Assembly (NCBI GenBank): GCA_014607495.2
Contig: CP053167.1
Span: 11,773,083 to 11,837,082, forward strand
Length of the DNA: 64,000 nucleotides
From: Carposina sasakii
Taxonomy: Eukaryota; Arthropoda; Insecta; Lepidoptera; Carposinidae
Reading direction: 5' to 3'
Part shown: piece after piece, positions 47,014 through 56,586 of the stretch
Layout of the letters: each line of letters starts with the position of its first letter
Numbering within the stretch: the first letter of the stretch is position 1
Program-made: the position numbers and the translations under genes
Notes under the pieces: model-generated
What the model was told of the DNA's origin: nothing
Database searches by the model: none
Seen by the model: the letters and a program-made list of their open reading frames with translations, nothing else

Positions 47014-48522
47014 TCAGCTGTACGCTATCGAGGACCTGGCCAATGCGTCCCACTTTTGCCTTATAGGGCACTCGCTACTAAAGGCATTGTGGTCGACTTT
47101 GGCCAGCCTCGAGTGCGTACAGTTGATACACGCTGGAGGGACGCCCGCCATCCACTCGGCGCAATCTGCCCGCATGTGAGGCCCACCGCAATGGCTGCAT
47201 CTCTCCTCGGAGCGGCTGCAGAAACGGCGGCCGTGCCCGTACTCGAGACATTTAGAACATTGAACCAGGGGGGATTGGTCCTCCACTCTGATCCTCTGCA
47301 TGTCCACGTATACGGACCCCGCCGCCGTCATCCTCTGCCAGACCTTGGGCGAGACTTTGACCACGATGTGCGCCACATGCGGGTTTCTTGTCCGCTTCCG
47401 ATAGCGGACCTCCATCTCGCTCTCCTCACTACTGAGGGAGTCAAAGACCGAGTCGTTTTGGTTTCGAAGAGCGCTTGTGATATCAGTATCACTATTGCAT
47501 TGCAACACGCCCTTCAGAACCACTAACGGGTCCCGGTTCTTGACCTCCTCAACCGCCAGGTTTGATGCTCTTTCCAGTCTCACTTTTACTTTGTCCCTTT
47601 CCTCTTTACTACAACAACCCATAATTACTTTATTGCCCTTGGCCTTTCGCACCCTTTCAATTTTAATTCCCCCACTCTTTGCATTTACCACACTCTTGAT
47701 CTTTTCCAGGACTTCCTCACTAGTGTCAGTCTCCTCCCTCGAGGTGACTATCACTGAATGCAGCGACTCGAGCATAGGCCTGGGTTTTTCGGGCGTCTGT
47801 CGCCGTGAGGGTCCAGGCGTAGTCTGCAGAGACTGTGGTAGGCCGGCTACCACGCTGGCGTACGTCGCCTCATTTCGCTGCAGGATTCTGCCCTGCTCCG
47901 CAATCGCTGCTTTCACCTCGTCCATCTTTGAGGCGTTTTGCTCCAATATTCTTTTGTGCTCGTCTATCTTTTCTTTTAGGGCCCTGACTTCTCTGTTGGC
48001 TTTGCTAGCCTGGCTCTCCACTTTTTCACCCATTGAGAGTCTTCTTTGTGTCAGGCGCCTCTCGTCCTCCGATTCTTTAATGATTTTAAAGAGGGTGTCG
48101 AGAGCTGTTAGTACACCCTCTTTTATGTCCGTGCGAATATTTCTACCCCACCCGATGAGGGCTTTCGCCGTTTTAACGGTTTTTGTCGCCTCAAAGATTC
48201 GGGTTTGCGTGGGCGCCCTCGCGACTGGGAACTCGGTAGGGACAAACCGCTCCGCCTCTTGGTCGTAGACTCCGTCGACATCCGCACTCGCGAGGGAGGG
48301 TCGGTACACTGGTCTTTGCGCTGCTTCCGACTCCTCCTCTCTGTATCTATAGGTCTCCTCGTCGCCTCCAGAGGGGCCCGGGGTGAAGGAGAGCTTTTTC
48401 GGCGGAGGTAGGCCTGTCGCTGGTGGTGTGGACGACGATGATGGCTTCGCCTTCGTAGTCGTCCGCTGCAACTCCTTTGAGGGTCTCAGCCTCGAGACTG
48501 GAGTACGCGCGCCAGGCATCAT
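47014..48522 (-). CDS. Element A ORF1 (Gag-like, CCHC zinc knuckles)
   Basis: 502 codons, fully open, starting ATGATGCCCGG (MMPGARTP), the same tandem-ATG start as in element B. The N-terminal third is basic and Ser/Pro-rich. A charged helical, probably coiled-coil stretch (KREVRALKEKIDEHKR region, about residues 170-215) follows. The C terminus has zinc knuckles: CSKCLEYGHGRRFC and CSHCGGPHMRADC, then CINC...H...C, about residues 422-485. It should bind RNA and form particles or guide the element's RNA to telomeres, as known for TRAS/SART ORF1. It is clearly diverged from the B protein. Keeping a long open Gag without ORF2 suggests use in trans with enzymes from intact relatives. Alternatively the deletion is recent. 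Confidence 0.88.
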   Translation of the reverse strand: MMPGARTPVSRLRPSKELQRTTTKAKPSSSSTPPATGLPPPKKLSFTPGPSGGDEETYRYREEESEAAQRPVYRPSLASADVDGVYDQEAERFVPTEFPVARAPTQTRIFEATKTVKTAKALIGWGRNIRTDIKEGVLTALDTLFKIIKESEDERRLTQRRLSMGEKVESQASKANREVRALKEKIDEHKRILEQNASKMDEVKAAIAEQGRILQRNEATYASVVAGLPQSLQTTPGPSRRQTPEKPRPMLESLHSVIVTSREETDTSEEVLEKIKSVVNAKSGGIKIERVRKAKGNKVIMGCCSKEERDKVKVRLERASNLAVEEVKNRDPLVVLKGVLQCNSDTDITSALRNQNDSVFDSLSSEESEMEVRYRKRTRNPHVAHIVVKVSPKVWQRMTAAGSVYVDMQRIRVEDQSPLVQCSKCLEYGHGRRFCSRSEERCSHCGGPHMRADCAEWMAGVPPACINCTHSRLAKVDHNAFSSECPIRQKWDALARSSIAYS

Positions 48523-50726
48523 TGTGGTGGAGGGGGGAGTTGGGTGTAGAGGCCTTCACACAGTCTTAAAACTAGTATCCCCACAGAAGACTGTAAGGGA
48601 TAGTCAGTACACCAAGTGTGTCAAATAAAATTAAATATAACAGTGAAAACAAAGTAAAACAAAATAAAATAGTAAGAAAAACTTAAAACTAATATCCTGG
48701 CAGAATACTGCACAGGATGTCTCTTAAATCTAGGGGGTCGCCGGCAGGAGGAGCAAAGTCAAATAAATTGACTCTACCAGAACTCTACGTAGAGTCTGGG
48801 GTCCAAGTAAATTAGCAAGGTCCCGGTCCGGTGAGTCCAGCCGCGAAAACCCCGACTCTCTGCGACCACCCAGGCCTGAGTTGTTGCCGCCGAAAGTTTT
48901 CCAAGATGGCGGCCAAAATGTCCGCCAAAGTGTCAAAAAATCGACAGCTCCCTTCCCAGTGGGCGCAGACAGTCGTGGCTCCCTAGCGTGAGTCCACCAG
49001 GCCGGTCCGCGTCAAAACCGAAAAATTTTCCTGAAAAATCCTGAAGGGATTTTTCAGGTTTGTCAGACTCTCCTGCCAGCGACGAGACGAAGGCCGAAAA
49101 CCCCGTCTCTGTGCGACGTCTGGTTCGGAAGCCACGGGTCCGCAACGTTAGCGTGGCACAGTGGGATATCCCCAGTACCACGGGATCTCGCGGGGGATAT
49201 TGCGGCAAAACCGAATATCTACCACAGCTCCTCCCCCAGTAGGCGCGGGAAGTCGCGGCCACCTCGTCAGGCGTTCGCCAAACCAAGCCTACGTGCCTCC
49301 TGAAAAATTCCTGAAAAAATATTTTTTTCAGGATTTTTCAGGTGCAAACCACTGACCTCAACGTGGCAAAGCCAATGGTGAAAACCCCGACTTCACGCGA
49401 CGCCCGGTTCAGGAGCTACGGCCCCGCGAAGCAGCCGTGGACTGGGGATCTCCCTTTGCCACTTCTGAAAATATCTTGCAGCAGAGCAGAAAACGCCACA
49501 GATCGGCCGCTATGGCTCCGATTTCCTCGAGCTTGGGCTCCCCGAGCTCGTCTCGGTGAGACCCGTCGATCCGCGTACGTCACTGCGCTGAAAATAATTC
49601 TGAAAATTTTTTGCCCAAAAAGTCCCTCCTGAAAACGTTATAGCTGCCGAACCAGACGCCGCAGCGGCCCCGTCTAAAACTTATCCTAATCCTTAACCTA
49701 AATGCAACACAATGCGATAGCGCGCTTAGCTCAAATCCTTCAGGGGGCGGTTTTCAGAATTTCCCCTGACTGTATTTCAGGGGATTCCGCTCCTACCGAC
49801 CCGTGTGGGGTGTCAAATGATAGGTCTCACTAAGACGCTTCGCACTACGTTATTGTTATAATTTTTGTGGCTGCCCCCACTTTATAACAATATAAAAACA
49901 CAATTTGCAATTACTAAAATGGCAATAAAAAATACAAATATTAAATTTAAAATTCAGGGAAAATGAAAATGTTCCTTAACTAAACTCACTTTATTTTTGT
50001 GCACTAATTTTGTGTCCTGAAGTTCAGTGGTTTAGAAAATAAATTTTTCCCTGAAACTTTGCCTGCTTATAATAAGAAAACTTACAGTCTCTAAAATCCT
50101 ATTTTTTTACACTAAGTAGTCCTTCACAAACACAACACGAATCACTATTTAAAAGTATATGTCATAGATCTCTTTCAGAAGATAAGAGCCCCTGAAATTT
50201 TAACCGTTTTTTAGAACACTGTAACTCTTTCATTTGTTGTCGGATTTTCACGCTGAAAAATTTGCCGAGGTCGCAGCGACGAGTACTACTGAGCCCAATA
50301 CTCAGATCGCGGCGGTAGGCTCAAACGGCGATTTTCGACGTAAACAACATTTTTTTACGGGCTTATCGCTCAGCCGTCTTCAGTGTTCTGAAGCTGAAAC
50401 TTCGCAGTAACAAACTTCCGGTTTCCAGCTCTCGATTGGTATAATAAAAAGTGGGGGTTAAGGCGACTAATCGCGCGCCGTAGCCCGCCGCAAGTTTTAC
50501 CAACCGCAAATAACAGTTTTTTGCGTGGTAATCGCACTTCACTTTCACTAATTTCACTTTTGAAACTATTGCCGGATAGCGCTCGTCAGCGCGCTTCTTT
50601 TGATACTACTCCGGCCACTGTAGCTTCACTTTTTCTGTTTTTTCTGAATTTTTTAGCGCGGAGCTTCGCGACAAAGTTTGTCCGGCTGATCCCGCGTGTG
50701 TTAGGGACACTTGGGGCAGCGTCACT
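48523..50726 (-). other. Element A 5' UTR with repeated modules
   Basis: A 2.2-kb leader. The box GAAAACCCCG followed by CGAC and CCGGTTC/GGAGCTACGG-like text recurs at 48845, 49096 and 49380 (spacing about 250-285). A YY1-like CCAAGATGGCGG lies at 48901. Its 5' boundary with the telomere array reads ...CCTAACC|AGTGACGC on the sense strand. Confidence 0.7.
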
Positions 50727-50790
50727 GGTTAGGTTAGGTTAGGTTAGGTTAGGTTAGGTTAGGTTAGGTTAGGTTAGGTTAGGTTAGGTT

Positions 50791-50791
<1 letters not shown>
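50727..50791 (+). repeat. Telomeric repeat array, 13 x GGTTA
   Basis: Perfect (TTAGG)n on the plus strand between the 5' end of element A and the poly(T) of element B. It is the insect telomere repeat and the TRAS/SART target. Confidence 0.98.
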
Positions 50792-50822
<31 letters not shown>

Positions 50823-50851
50823 TGCTGCAGCCATCCCTGACATTATCAGGG
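50792..50851 (-). other. Element B 3' terminus: poly(A) and terminal hairpin
   Basis: T26 (50792-50817), then CCCTGA (50835-50840), a 5-nt loop and TCAGGG (50846-50851). Relative to A and C the closing pair is A-T instead of C-G and the loop is shorter. Confidence 0.75.
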
Positions 50852-51103
50852 TGTTTTTTATTTCTTTTGTTTTGTATGCGAATTAATTTTGAATTTACTG
50901 CCAAATGGTCCCTACTTTACTTTTGTTTTATTGTACAAGCTTATATAATCATACTACTCTAAATTCTTTCATTCTATCTTTTACTTTTACTCTTTCCTTC
51001 CTTGCATTCTTCCCTATCAATTACTATTTTGCTTTACTTCCTTAACTAACTTAATTCCTTAAAACTAGTGCGGGTTTAATGAAGAGGTAGTCTATTTATA
51101 ATT

Positions 51104-51135
<32 letters not shown>

Positions 51136-51211
51136 TTTCATTTTTTTTTTTTTTTTTTTTTTTTCTTTCATTTTTCTTTTTCTTTTTTCTTTCTTTTTCT
51201 TATATATATAA

Positions 51212-51244
<33 letters not shown>

Positions 51245-51431
51245 CTCTTATCTCTTATACAGGGCAAATTCTATATATTAACATAATGTGGACTAACTTA
51301 TATATACTTATTTTTAGTTTTATTCATATTTAATATTTACATTTCTTAGCTATCCGTTTGCTGGTACTCACTGTTTCATTGCATCGTTTACCGTTTTTTA
51401 TATTACTACAATATAAAGCGGTAGAACATTT
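50852..51431 (-). other. Element B 3' UTR
   Basis: Contains a T/C-rich low-complexity tract at 51103-51244. Near the ORF2 stop it has a 35-nt hairpin with outer stem TACCG/CGGTA (51389-51393 and 51419-51423) and inner stem TTTATATT/AATATAAA. A matching hairpin follows the ORF2 stop of element C. Confidence 0.75.
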
Positions 51432-54400
51432 TTATCTATTTCGATTTCTCACCACATTGACAATTTTTTGGCAGTATTTTATAAAGGTGCCCCTGGTTTC
51501 GCCGTCATTGATGAGGTGTTGAATATTTGTCAACGATATTTCAGCTCCCATCTCGCACTCCGCATCGTATCTTGCGGCGGCGAAACAGGGACACTTCACC
51601 AGCAGATGCGGAATATCTTCCGGTACTCCCGGCTCGCAAATGCACGATGGGTCCTCCTTGCACTTGAACCTTGCCAAGTACTCTGAGAACCCACCGTGCC
51701 CCGTCATTAATTGCACCAGAAGCGGACTAACTTCGATCTTCTTCAGCACGCGGTACGCGTCCACGGCGCTCGGAAGGAAGAGTCGGGTGACTGAGGCGGT
51801 CCCTTCCTCCTGATACCTCTCGTTCCATCTGCCCACAGTACCCCCCCGGATCTCCCGCTTGGCGTAGGAGACTGGGCAGAGCTCATAGTCGGGCCTCTTT
51901 TTGCTGCGGAGAGCCGCGTCTTTGGCTAGAGCGTCGGCCCTCTCATTGCCCTCGATGCCCACGTGAGCCCTAACCCAGTACCATGCAACAGTTTTTCCCT
52001 GTTTAGCACAGGTTGCAAGATTTGTGCGGATTTGCACTATGAGTGGATGGAACGATCGTTGGTTCTTCAGAAGGTCCAGAGCCGATCTCGAGTCACTGAA
52101 GATGCCGCAATCCATATGGGCGCCGCTCAGAACCAGCTCCGTGGCCCTCAGCAGCGCATATACTTCTGCCTGGAAGACGGTGCAATACGGCGACAGCAGG
52201 AACTTCAAGGATTTGATCTCGGCACCGCTATACCAACACGATAGCGATGCTCCGACCTTCTCCTGAATCCTGCTGCCATCCGTAAAGATCCTGAAGGTGC
52301 TACCCTCTATCCTTCCTAGCTGTTCCTGGTCTTCCAGGCATTGGTACTCCACCCTTATGCATTCAGCGGGGTGGGGCGCACTGCTGAATTTGGCTCTCCG
52401 TTCGATGTCCCGGTCCGCTAGTGACCGCAGGGTTTTACCATTCTTTGCCTCATAAAGTCTGGCTGCTTCTTGGACTCTGAGGTCCAGAGGAAGCAACCCT
52501 GCGAGCACTAGCGCCGAGTTCAGCGAAACGGTTCGGTACGCTTTTGTGATCTTCTGAGCGAACGCCCTCTGGACGGCATTCAGTCTCTTCCTCACACCCA
52601 ACTTCCCCGCCGCCGGCGCCCACGCACTCGCCGCGTACAGAATAATGGGCTCCACTACCGCCACGTAGATCGTCCTTATGACCTCCGGCTGGAGACCCCA
52701 GCTCACCTTTGCCGCCCTTGATAGCTGCCTATAGATGCCATAGACCTTCTTGCATTGCTCAAGGACGTGCGTGTTGAAGGTGAGCTTGTCGTCCACAACC
52801 AGACCCAGGATTTTTATTTCCCTAGACAGGTCAACGGCACTCCCCCCCATATGCAGGATCGGGGAATCATATTTTAGTTTCCTAGTTATAACCATGGCCT
52901 TGGTTTTTTGTGGCGCGAACTTTAGTTTGTTACTGACTCCCCAACCCTGCACATAGGCGAGGGCCGCATTCGCCCTTGTCTGGATATCCCAGGTGGTGTT
53001 GCCGGAGAACATAAGGACGACGTCGTCCGCAAAGGCCTGGCAGTAGGTGCCCTGCTCGTCCAGGGACTCGAGCAGCGGGTTCAGCAAGAGGTTCCAAAAG
53101 AAGGGACCCCCTATCGAGCCCTGAACGCATCCCTTTGTGGTCCGCTTCCGATATTCTTGGCCCGCATATCTTAATCTCACCTCCCTCCCAGCGAAATAGT
53201 TGTGTACAAGCTTCCTGAGGTTTAGCGGGCACCCGGTTTCTGCTAGGCGACATTTGATGGCCGGCCACCAGGCATTATCGAAGGCACCCTCTATGTCCAG
53301 GGACACCATTAGGATGATTTTCCTCTTTTCGAGTTCACCCCGGATGTATCCCATTAGGTCATAGAGGGCGTCCTCGGTGCTCCTCTGTGGTATAAAGCCA
53401 TACTGTCGCCTGCTCATCCGCGGAAGAATATGCCACCTGAGCCTGCCCACAAGCATCTTCTCCACAATCTTCCCCAGCACCGGGAGTAACCCGATCGGCC
53501 TATAAGATTTCGGTGCCGTGTAATCTTCCTTACCCGGCTTCCGAAGTATCGCCACTACGGCGCTCTTCCACGGTGTAGGAAAGCAGGAGAGCTCGAGACA
53601 CTTGTTGGCTATGGCTAAGAACGTGTGTGGATCCGCAGCTATTGCTTCACGGCAGATATCCGGGGTGAGTCCGTCCGATCCAGGCGCCTTTTTCGGGTTG
53701 AAACTTTCCGCCGCGTAGCGGAGCTCATCCAGAGTGAATGGGGGATCCAATGTGTCCCCCTCTTCCCGCGTAGCCTCAACCCTTGTGCGCCTGTGTTCGT
53801 CGGTGTCGGAGTCTTCCATGTCCCGTGGATAAAAAGTATCCGCCAGGACTTTGGCTGACTCCAGTGGACTCACCACCGCGCCGTCTACCACCAGTGGCGT
53901 GTCCTCGTGTCGCTTGCTGGTCCTCCCAATGACCCGGTAAATGCCATCCCACAACGACTCCCTGTCCTGTTTCCTGCAGAACTCCTTCCAACTTTCGACT
54001 TGGGCCTTTTTTGCAGCTAACTCATACTCCTCCTTCTGTTTCAGGTATCTGTCGACGACCAGAGCTCTACGGACCGGCGCAGCACACCAGATTCGACGCT
54101 TCTTTGTGGCGACGAGTTTTTTGAGCCTGGCGAGTTCATCATTCCACCACGGTAGGTCAGCTTTCCTTTTGCCGCTAATCTTTTTCAGGTTTCCGTCACA
54201 CACTTTCGTGATGCACTCGGTGTATTTCATCACTGCATTTTCAAGGCGATCCGTTCTCCCCAAATCGGAAAGCGGCAGCGATTCCTCCAGGGCCACCAGT
54301 TCTCGTCTGACTTCAGCTCGAAATGCCTTCCAGTCGACATCTTTAGTTTTATAAATCCTAGTGGTCCTGGAGACATCCGTACCGGCCGACCTGACCATGT

Positions 54401-55136
54401 TCATGCTGAAAACGATAGCGTTGTGGTCCGAAGACGTCAGGCCCGTGTCAACCATCCAGTCGTCGATATGCCCCAGCAGGCCCGCCGTGCAAGTGGTAAC
54501 GTCGACAGAACTCTGAAATCTCTTACCGCCCCTGATGGTGTCGAAAGTTGGAGTGTCGCACGTGGGATCGTTGAGGACATGCATTCCCAGCTCATTCAGC
54601 ATTCCAGCAAGGTCCACACCTCTGCGGTTATCGCATCTGCTGCCCCACCATGCGTTCCAGGCATTGGCATCACCTCCCATTAGGATCCTGTCAGTTCCTA
54701 TTTTCCGCACCACATTTCTTATGTGCTCGAGGTACGGAAGTATGGGCAGAGTATCCTCCATGTACATCGAGACTACCCCGATCTTCCAGGTACGAGTTTT
54801 CAGGATCGCCACCGCAATGTTTTCCGTACTAAGCGTAGGGCACTGCTGCAAATCGATATCTTTGTCAAAGACAACTATCGCAGCCTTGTTGACCCTATCG
54901 CCTTTCCGAAAGCATTGGGTGACCCTGACTCCTGGGTAGTCTCGCATGGCCCCCACACTCCCCACATAAGGCTCCTGTACCAGCGCAAAGCTTACCCCAC
55001 GTTTAGCTGCCTCGAGAATCAGCTCTTGGGTTGCCAACTCCTTCTTCTGAAGGTTGGCCTGGACCACCCTGTATGGCTTGGCACTGGAATGGTGTCCATG
55101 CGGTGCAGGCGACAGTCCCGGGTTCCCAATCACCAC
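51432..55136 (-). CDS. Element B ORF2: endonuclease, reverse transcriptase, RNase H, CCHC
   Basis: 1234 residues, uninterrupted. APE-type endonuclease at about 22-245: Asn28 (VVQANLQ), Glu55 (QEPY), Asp156/Asn158 (GGDANAWN), Ser-Asp-His 236-238 (SDHNA). Reverse transcriptase at about 465-830: SYRPIGLLPVLGK, SLDIEGAFD with Asp614, GCVQGSIGGP, FADD with Asp704/705. RNase H at about 948-1080: TDGS (Asp953), Glu991, SDS (Asp1015), ERAD (Asp1068). C-terminal CCHC at 1159-1184. It would nick telomeric DNA and reverse-transcribe the element RNA there. The first codon given is GTG: there is no AUG before Met64, beyond two catalytic residues, so translation must be coupled to ORF1, which it overlaps (open up to 55163). 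All catalytic residues are present, so it may be active. Confidence 0.93.
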   Translation of the reverse strand: MVIGNPGLSPAPHGHHSSAKPYRVVQANLQKKELATQELILEAAKRGVSFALVQEPYVGSVGAMRDYPGVRVTQCFRKGDRVNKAAIVVFDKDIDLQQCPTLSTENIAVAILKTRTWKIGVVSMYMEDTLPILPYLEHIRNVVRKIGTDRILMGGDANAWNAWWGSRCDNRRGVDLAGMLNELGMHVLNDPTCDTPTFDTIRGGKRFQSSVDVTTCTAGLLGHIDDWMVDTGLTSSDHNAIVFSMNMVRSAGTDVSRTTRIYKTKDVDWKAFRAEVRRELVALEESLPLSDLGRTDRLENAVMKYTECITKVCDGNLKKISGKRKADLPWWNDELARLKKLVATKKRRIWCAAPVRRALVVDRYLKQKEEYELAAKKAQVESWKEFCRKQDRESLWDGIYRVIGRTSKRHEDTPLVVDGAVVSPLESAKVLADTFYPRDMEDSDTDEHRRTRVEATREEGDTLDPPFTLDELRYAAESFNPKKAPGSDGLTPDICREAIAADPHTFLAIANKCLELSCFPTPWKSAVVAILRKPGKEDYTAPKSYRPIGLLPVLGKIVEKMLVGRLRWHILPRMSRRQYGFIPQRSTEDALYDLMGYIRGELEKRKIILMVSLDIEGAFDNAWWPAIKCRLAETGCPLNLRKLVHNYFAGREVRLRYAGQEYRKRTTKGCVQGSIGGPFFWNLLLNPLLESLDEQGTYCQAFADDVVLMFSGNTTWDIQTRANAALAYVQGWGVSNKLKFAPQKTKAMVITRKLKYDSPILHMGGSAVDLSREIKILGLVVDDKLTFNTHVLEQCKKVYGIYRQLSRAAKVSWGLQPEVIRTIYVAVVEPIILYAASAWAPAAGKLGVRKRLNAVQRAFAQKITKAYRTVSLNSALVLAGLLPLDLRVQEAARLYEAKNGKTLRSLADRDIERRAKFSSAPHPAECIRVEYQCLEDQEQLGRIEGSTFRIFTDGSRIQEKVGASLSCWYSGAEIKSLKFLLSPYCTVFQAEVYALLRATELVLSGAHMDCGIFSDSRSALDLLKNQRSFHPLIVQIRTNLATCAKQGKTVAWYWVRAHVGIEGNERADALAKDAALRSKKRPDYELCPVSYAKREIRGGTVGRWNERYQEEGTASVTRLFLPSAVDAYRVLKKIEVSPLLVQLMTGHGGFSEYLARFKCKEDPSCICEPGVPEDIPHLLVKCPCFAAARYDAECEMGAEISLTNIQHLINDGETRGTFIKYCQKIVNVVRNRNR

Positions 55137-55137
55137 C

Positions 55138-56586
55138 TCAGCAATAGGCGACCTTTGCCCTTGCTATTCTGTCCCATCTCTGTTTGACGGGACAGGCTGT
55201 GTCGAAGGCATTGTGGCCTAGGGACGCCCCATCCACTTTGGCCTTCGCACAGTTTCTACATTCTGGCTCCAGGCCGCCCTGGAAGCTCGCACAATCTACT
55301 CGAAGATGGGGTCCCCCGCAGTGGCTGCAGAGATCCACGGCCTCCGTGCACAGCCTTTTGCTGTGTCCGAAGCCGAGGCATCTCGTGCACTGCACCAACG
55401 GGGACTGGTCTGTTACCTGGATCCTTTGCAGGTCCACGTGTACCTTGCCAGCTCCCGTCAGAGCCTTCCACACACTCGGGGAGACTTGGAGCACGACGTG
55501 GGTCAACAGGGAGTTTCTGGCTTTCCTACGGAATTTGACCGCAGCCCTGAAGTCCTTTGCTTCTATCTTGTCCAAGATGTTGCCGTTTTGTTTCTTCAGG
55601 GCTGCGATTATATCCTCGTCTGTGTTAATCGCCAGTATATCCTTGAGGATGACCAGTGGGTCCCTATTTTCTTTATCCTCCCATATTAAACCCCCGCCGT
55701 GCTCCCTCACCCTCTCCTTGACCTTAGCCATCTCGTCAGGGGTGCAACTGACCACAACCTTCTGGCTCTTGGCCCTCCGCACCCCCTCAACTCGGATGCC
55801 AGTATCTTTCGCCTTGATGGCCGCCCTCAACCGCTCGACGATCTCCTCACTCGAGCATTGGTTCCCCTCAGTCGACACCACTGCCGTCTGCAGCATCTGA
55901 CGCCCTTGGGGCTCTCGCACGCTAGAGCGACCGGTTGCCGGAGTGCAGGCGGCCTCGGCGTATGTCTTCCTGTGTCCCTCCATTTCCTCCTTTAGCTCCT
56001 TCATTCCCCGCACCAGGTCCTGGATGACTGTCTCCTTTCTTTCCTTCTCCAGCAAGAGCTTTATTTCGTCTATTTTGTTTCCGTTTTCTCTTATCGAGTT
56101 TCCATATTTCTCCATTTTCCTCACAAATCTTCCACTTTCTCCTTCCACGTCCCCTTTGCCAGTTTGTGTTTCCATTTCCTTCATTTCTTTCTTGTTCTCC
56201 TCTGATTTCTCACCCTCCCCTCTCATCTGTTCTTCGCTCTCCCTGACCAAATCGACCAAGCTCACTAAAGCTTTTATGACTGCTTGCTTGACGGTTGCCT
56301 TTATGTTGTTAAGTTTGTCAAGTTCTTCGTACGCTGTCTGCTGTATACTTTTTGCGGCCTTTGTCCTTGGTCCTACGGAGGGGGAGAGAGTCATCGTTCT
56401 GTCCCTCTTTAGAGGGCTTGTCCGGGGTTTTTCCACCCCCATGCCCACCTTGACTTCCGATTGGGAGGGTCCTGCCCTCCCAGTGTCTTTCAATGTAGGC
56501 TTTTTCTTGGCCTGGTCTGACGGTGGTGTCACCTTCCGTGAGGGAGTGATTTTTGATGTTTTCGGCGTTCTGCACCCGGGCATCAT
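55138..56586 (-). CDS. Element B ORF1 (Gag-like, CCHC zinc knuckles)
   Basis: 482 residues from ATGATGCCCGG (MMPGCRTP). Basic, Ser/Thr/Pro-rich N terminus, then a long charged helical region (about 85-225: EELDKLNNIKATVKQ, KIDEIKLLLEKERKE, MKELKEEMEGHRK). A conserved core (RVEGVRRAKSQKVVVSC, ENRDPLVILKDILA, VVLQVSPSVWKALTGAGKVH) and C-terminal knuckles CTRCLGFGHSKRLC, CSHCGGPHLRVDC and CRNC...H...C at about 400-465 follow. It ends ...KVAYC at TGA (55140-55138), which sits inside the ORF2 frame. Its role is RNA binding and telomere targeting by family knowledge. Confidence 0.92.
   Translation of the reverse strand: MMPGCRTPKTSKITPSRKVTPPSDQAKKKPTLKDTGRAGPSQSEVKVGMGVEKPRTSPLKRDRTMTLSPSVGPRTKAAKSIQQTAYEELDKLNNIKATVKQAVIKALVSLVDLVRESEEQMRGEGEKSEENKKEMKEMETQTGKGDVEGESGRFVRKMEKYGNSIRENGNKIDEIKLLLEKERKETVIQDLVRGMKELKEEMEGHRKTYAEAACTPATGRSSVREPQGRQMLQTAVVSTEGNQCSSEEIVERLRAAIKAKDTGIRVEGVRRAKSQKVVVSCTPDEMAKVKERVREHGGGLIWEDKENRDPLVILKDILAINTDEDIIAALKKQNGNILDKIEAKDFRAAVKFRRKARNSLLTHVVLQVSPSVWKALTGAGKVHVDLQRIQVTDQSPLVQCTRCLGFGHSKRLCTEAVDLCSHCGGPHLRVDCASFQGGLEPECRNCAKAKVDGASLGHNAFDTACPVKQRWDRIARAKVAYC

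Larger units (their letters stand above)
46171..50726 (-). mobile_element. TRAS-like element A: ORF1-only telomeric retrotransposon
   Basis: A minus-strand non-LTR element of the R1 clade, telomere-specific group. Its 5' end abuts (CCTAA)n (sense strand) at 50727, followed by a ~2.2-kb 5' UTR, ORF1 (48522-47014), then directly a ~0.8-kb 3' region with hairpins and a poly(A) tail (46171-46195). No endonuclease, RT or RNase H sequence is present. Its 3' region shares three hairpins with element C. The poly(A) end joins DNA that is not telomeric repeat. TRAS-type orientation (sense strand followed by CCTAA) is inferred from the neighbouring copies. Confidence 0.82.

Noticed and set aside
47056..48628. 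Long plus-strand frames opposite ORF1 of element A (for example 47477-48268)
   Set aside because: Antisense shadow of a GC-rich ORF; no motif and no homologous frame conserved in element B beyond chance.
50727..50791. Terminal chromosome end at this array
   Set aside because: The array is short and followed by another full element, so it is an internal telomere-repeat island.
51076..51267. Lys-rich 63-codon frame
   Set aside because: T/C-rich low-complexity tract inside the 3' UTR of element B.
52930..55187. Plus-strand and alternate minus-strand frames within element B ORF2
   Set aside because: Shadows of the 1234-residue ORF2, which accounts for all RT/endonuclease motifs.
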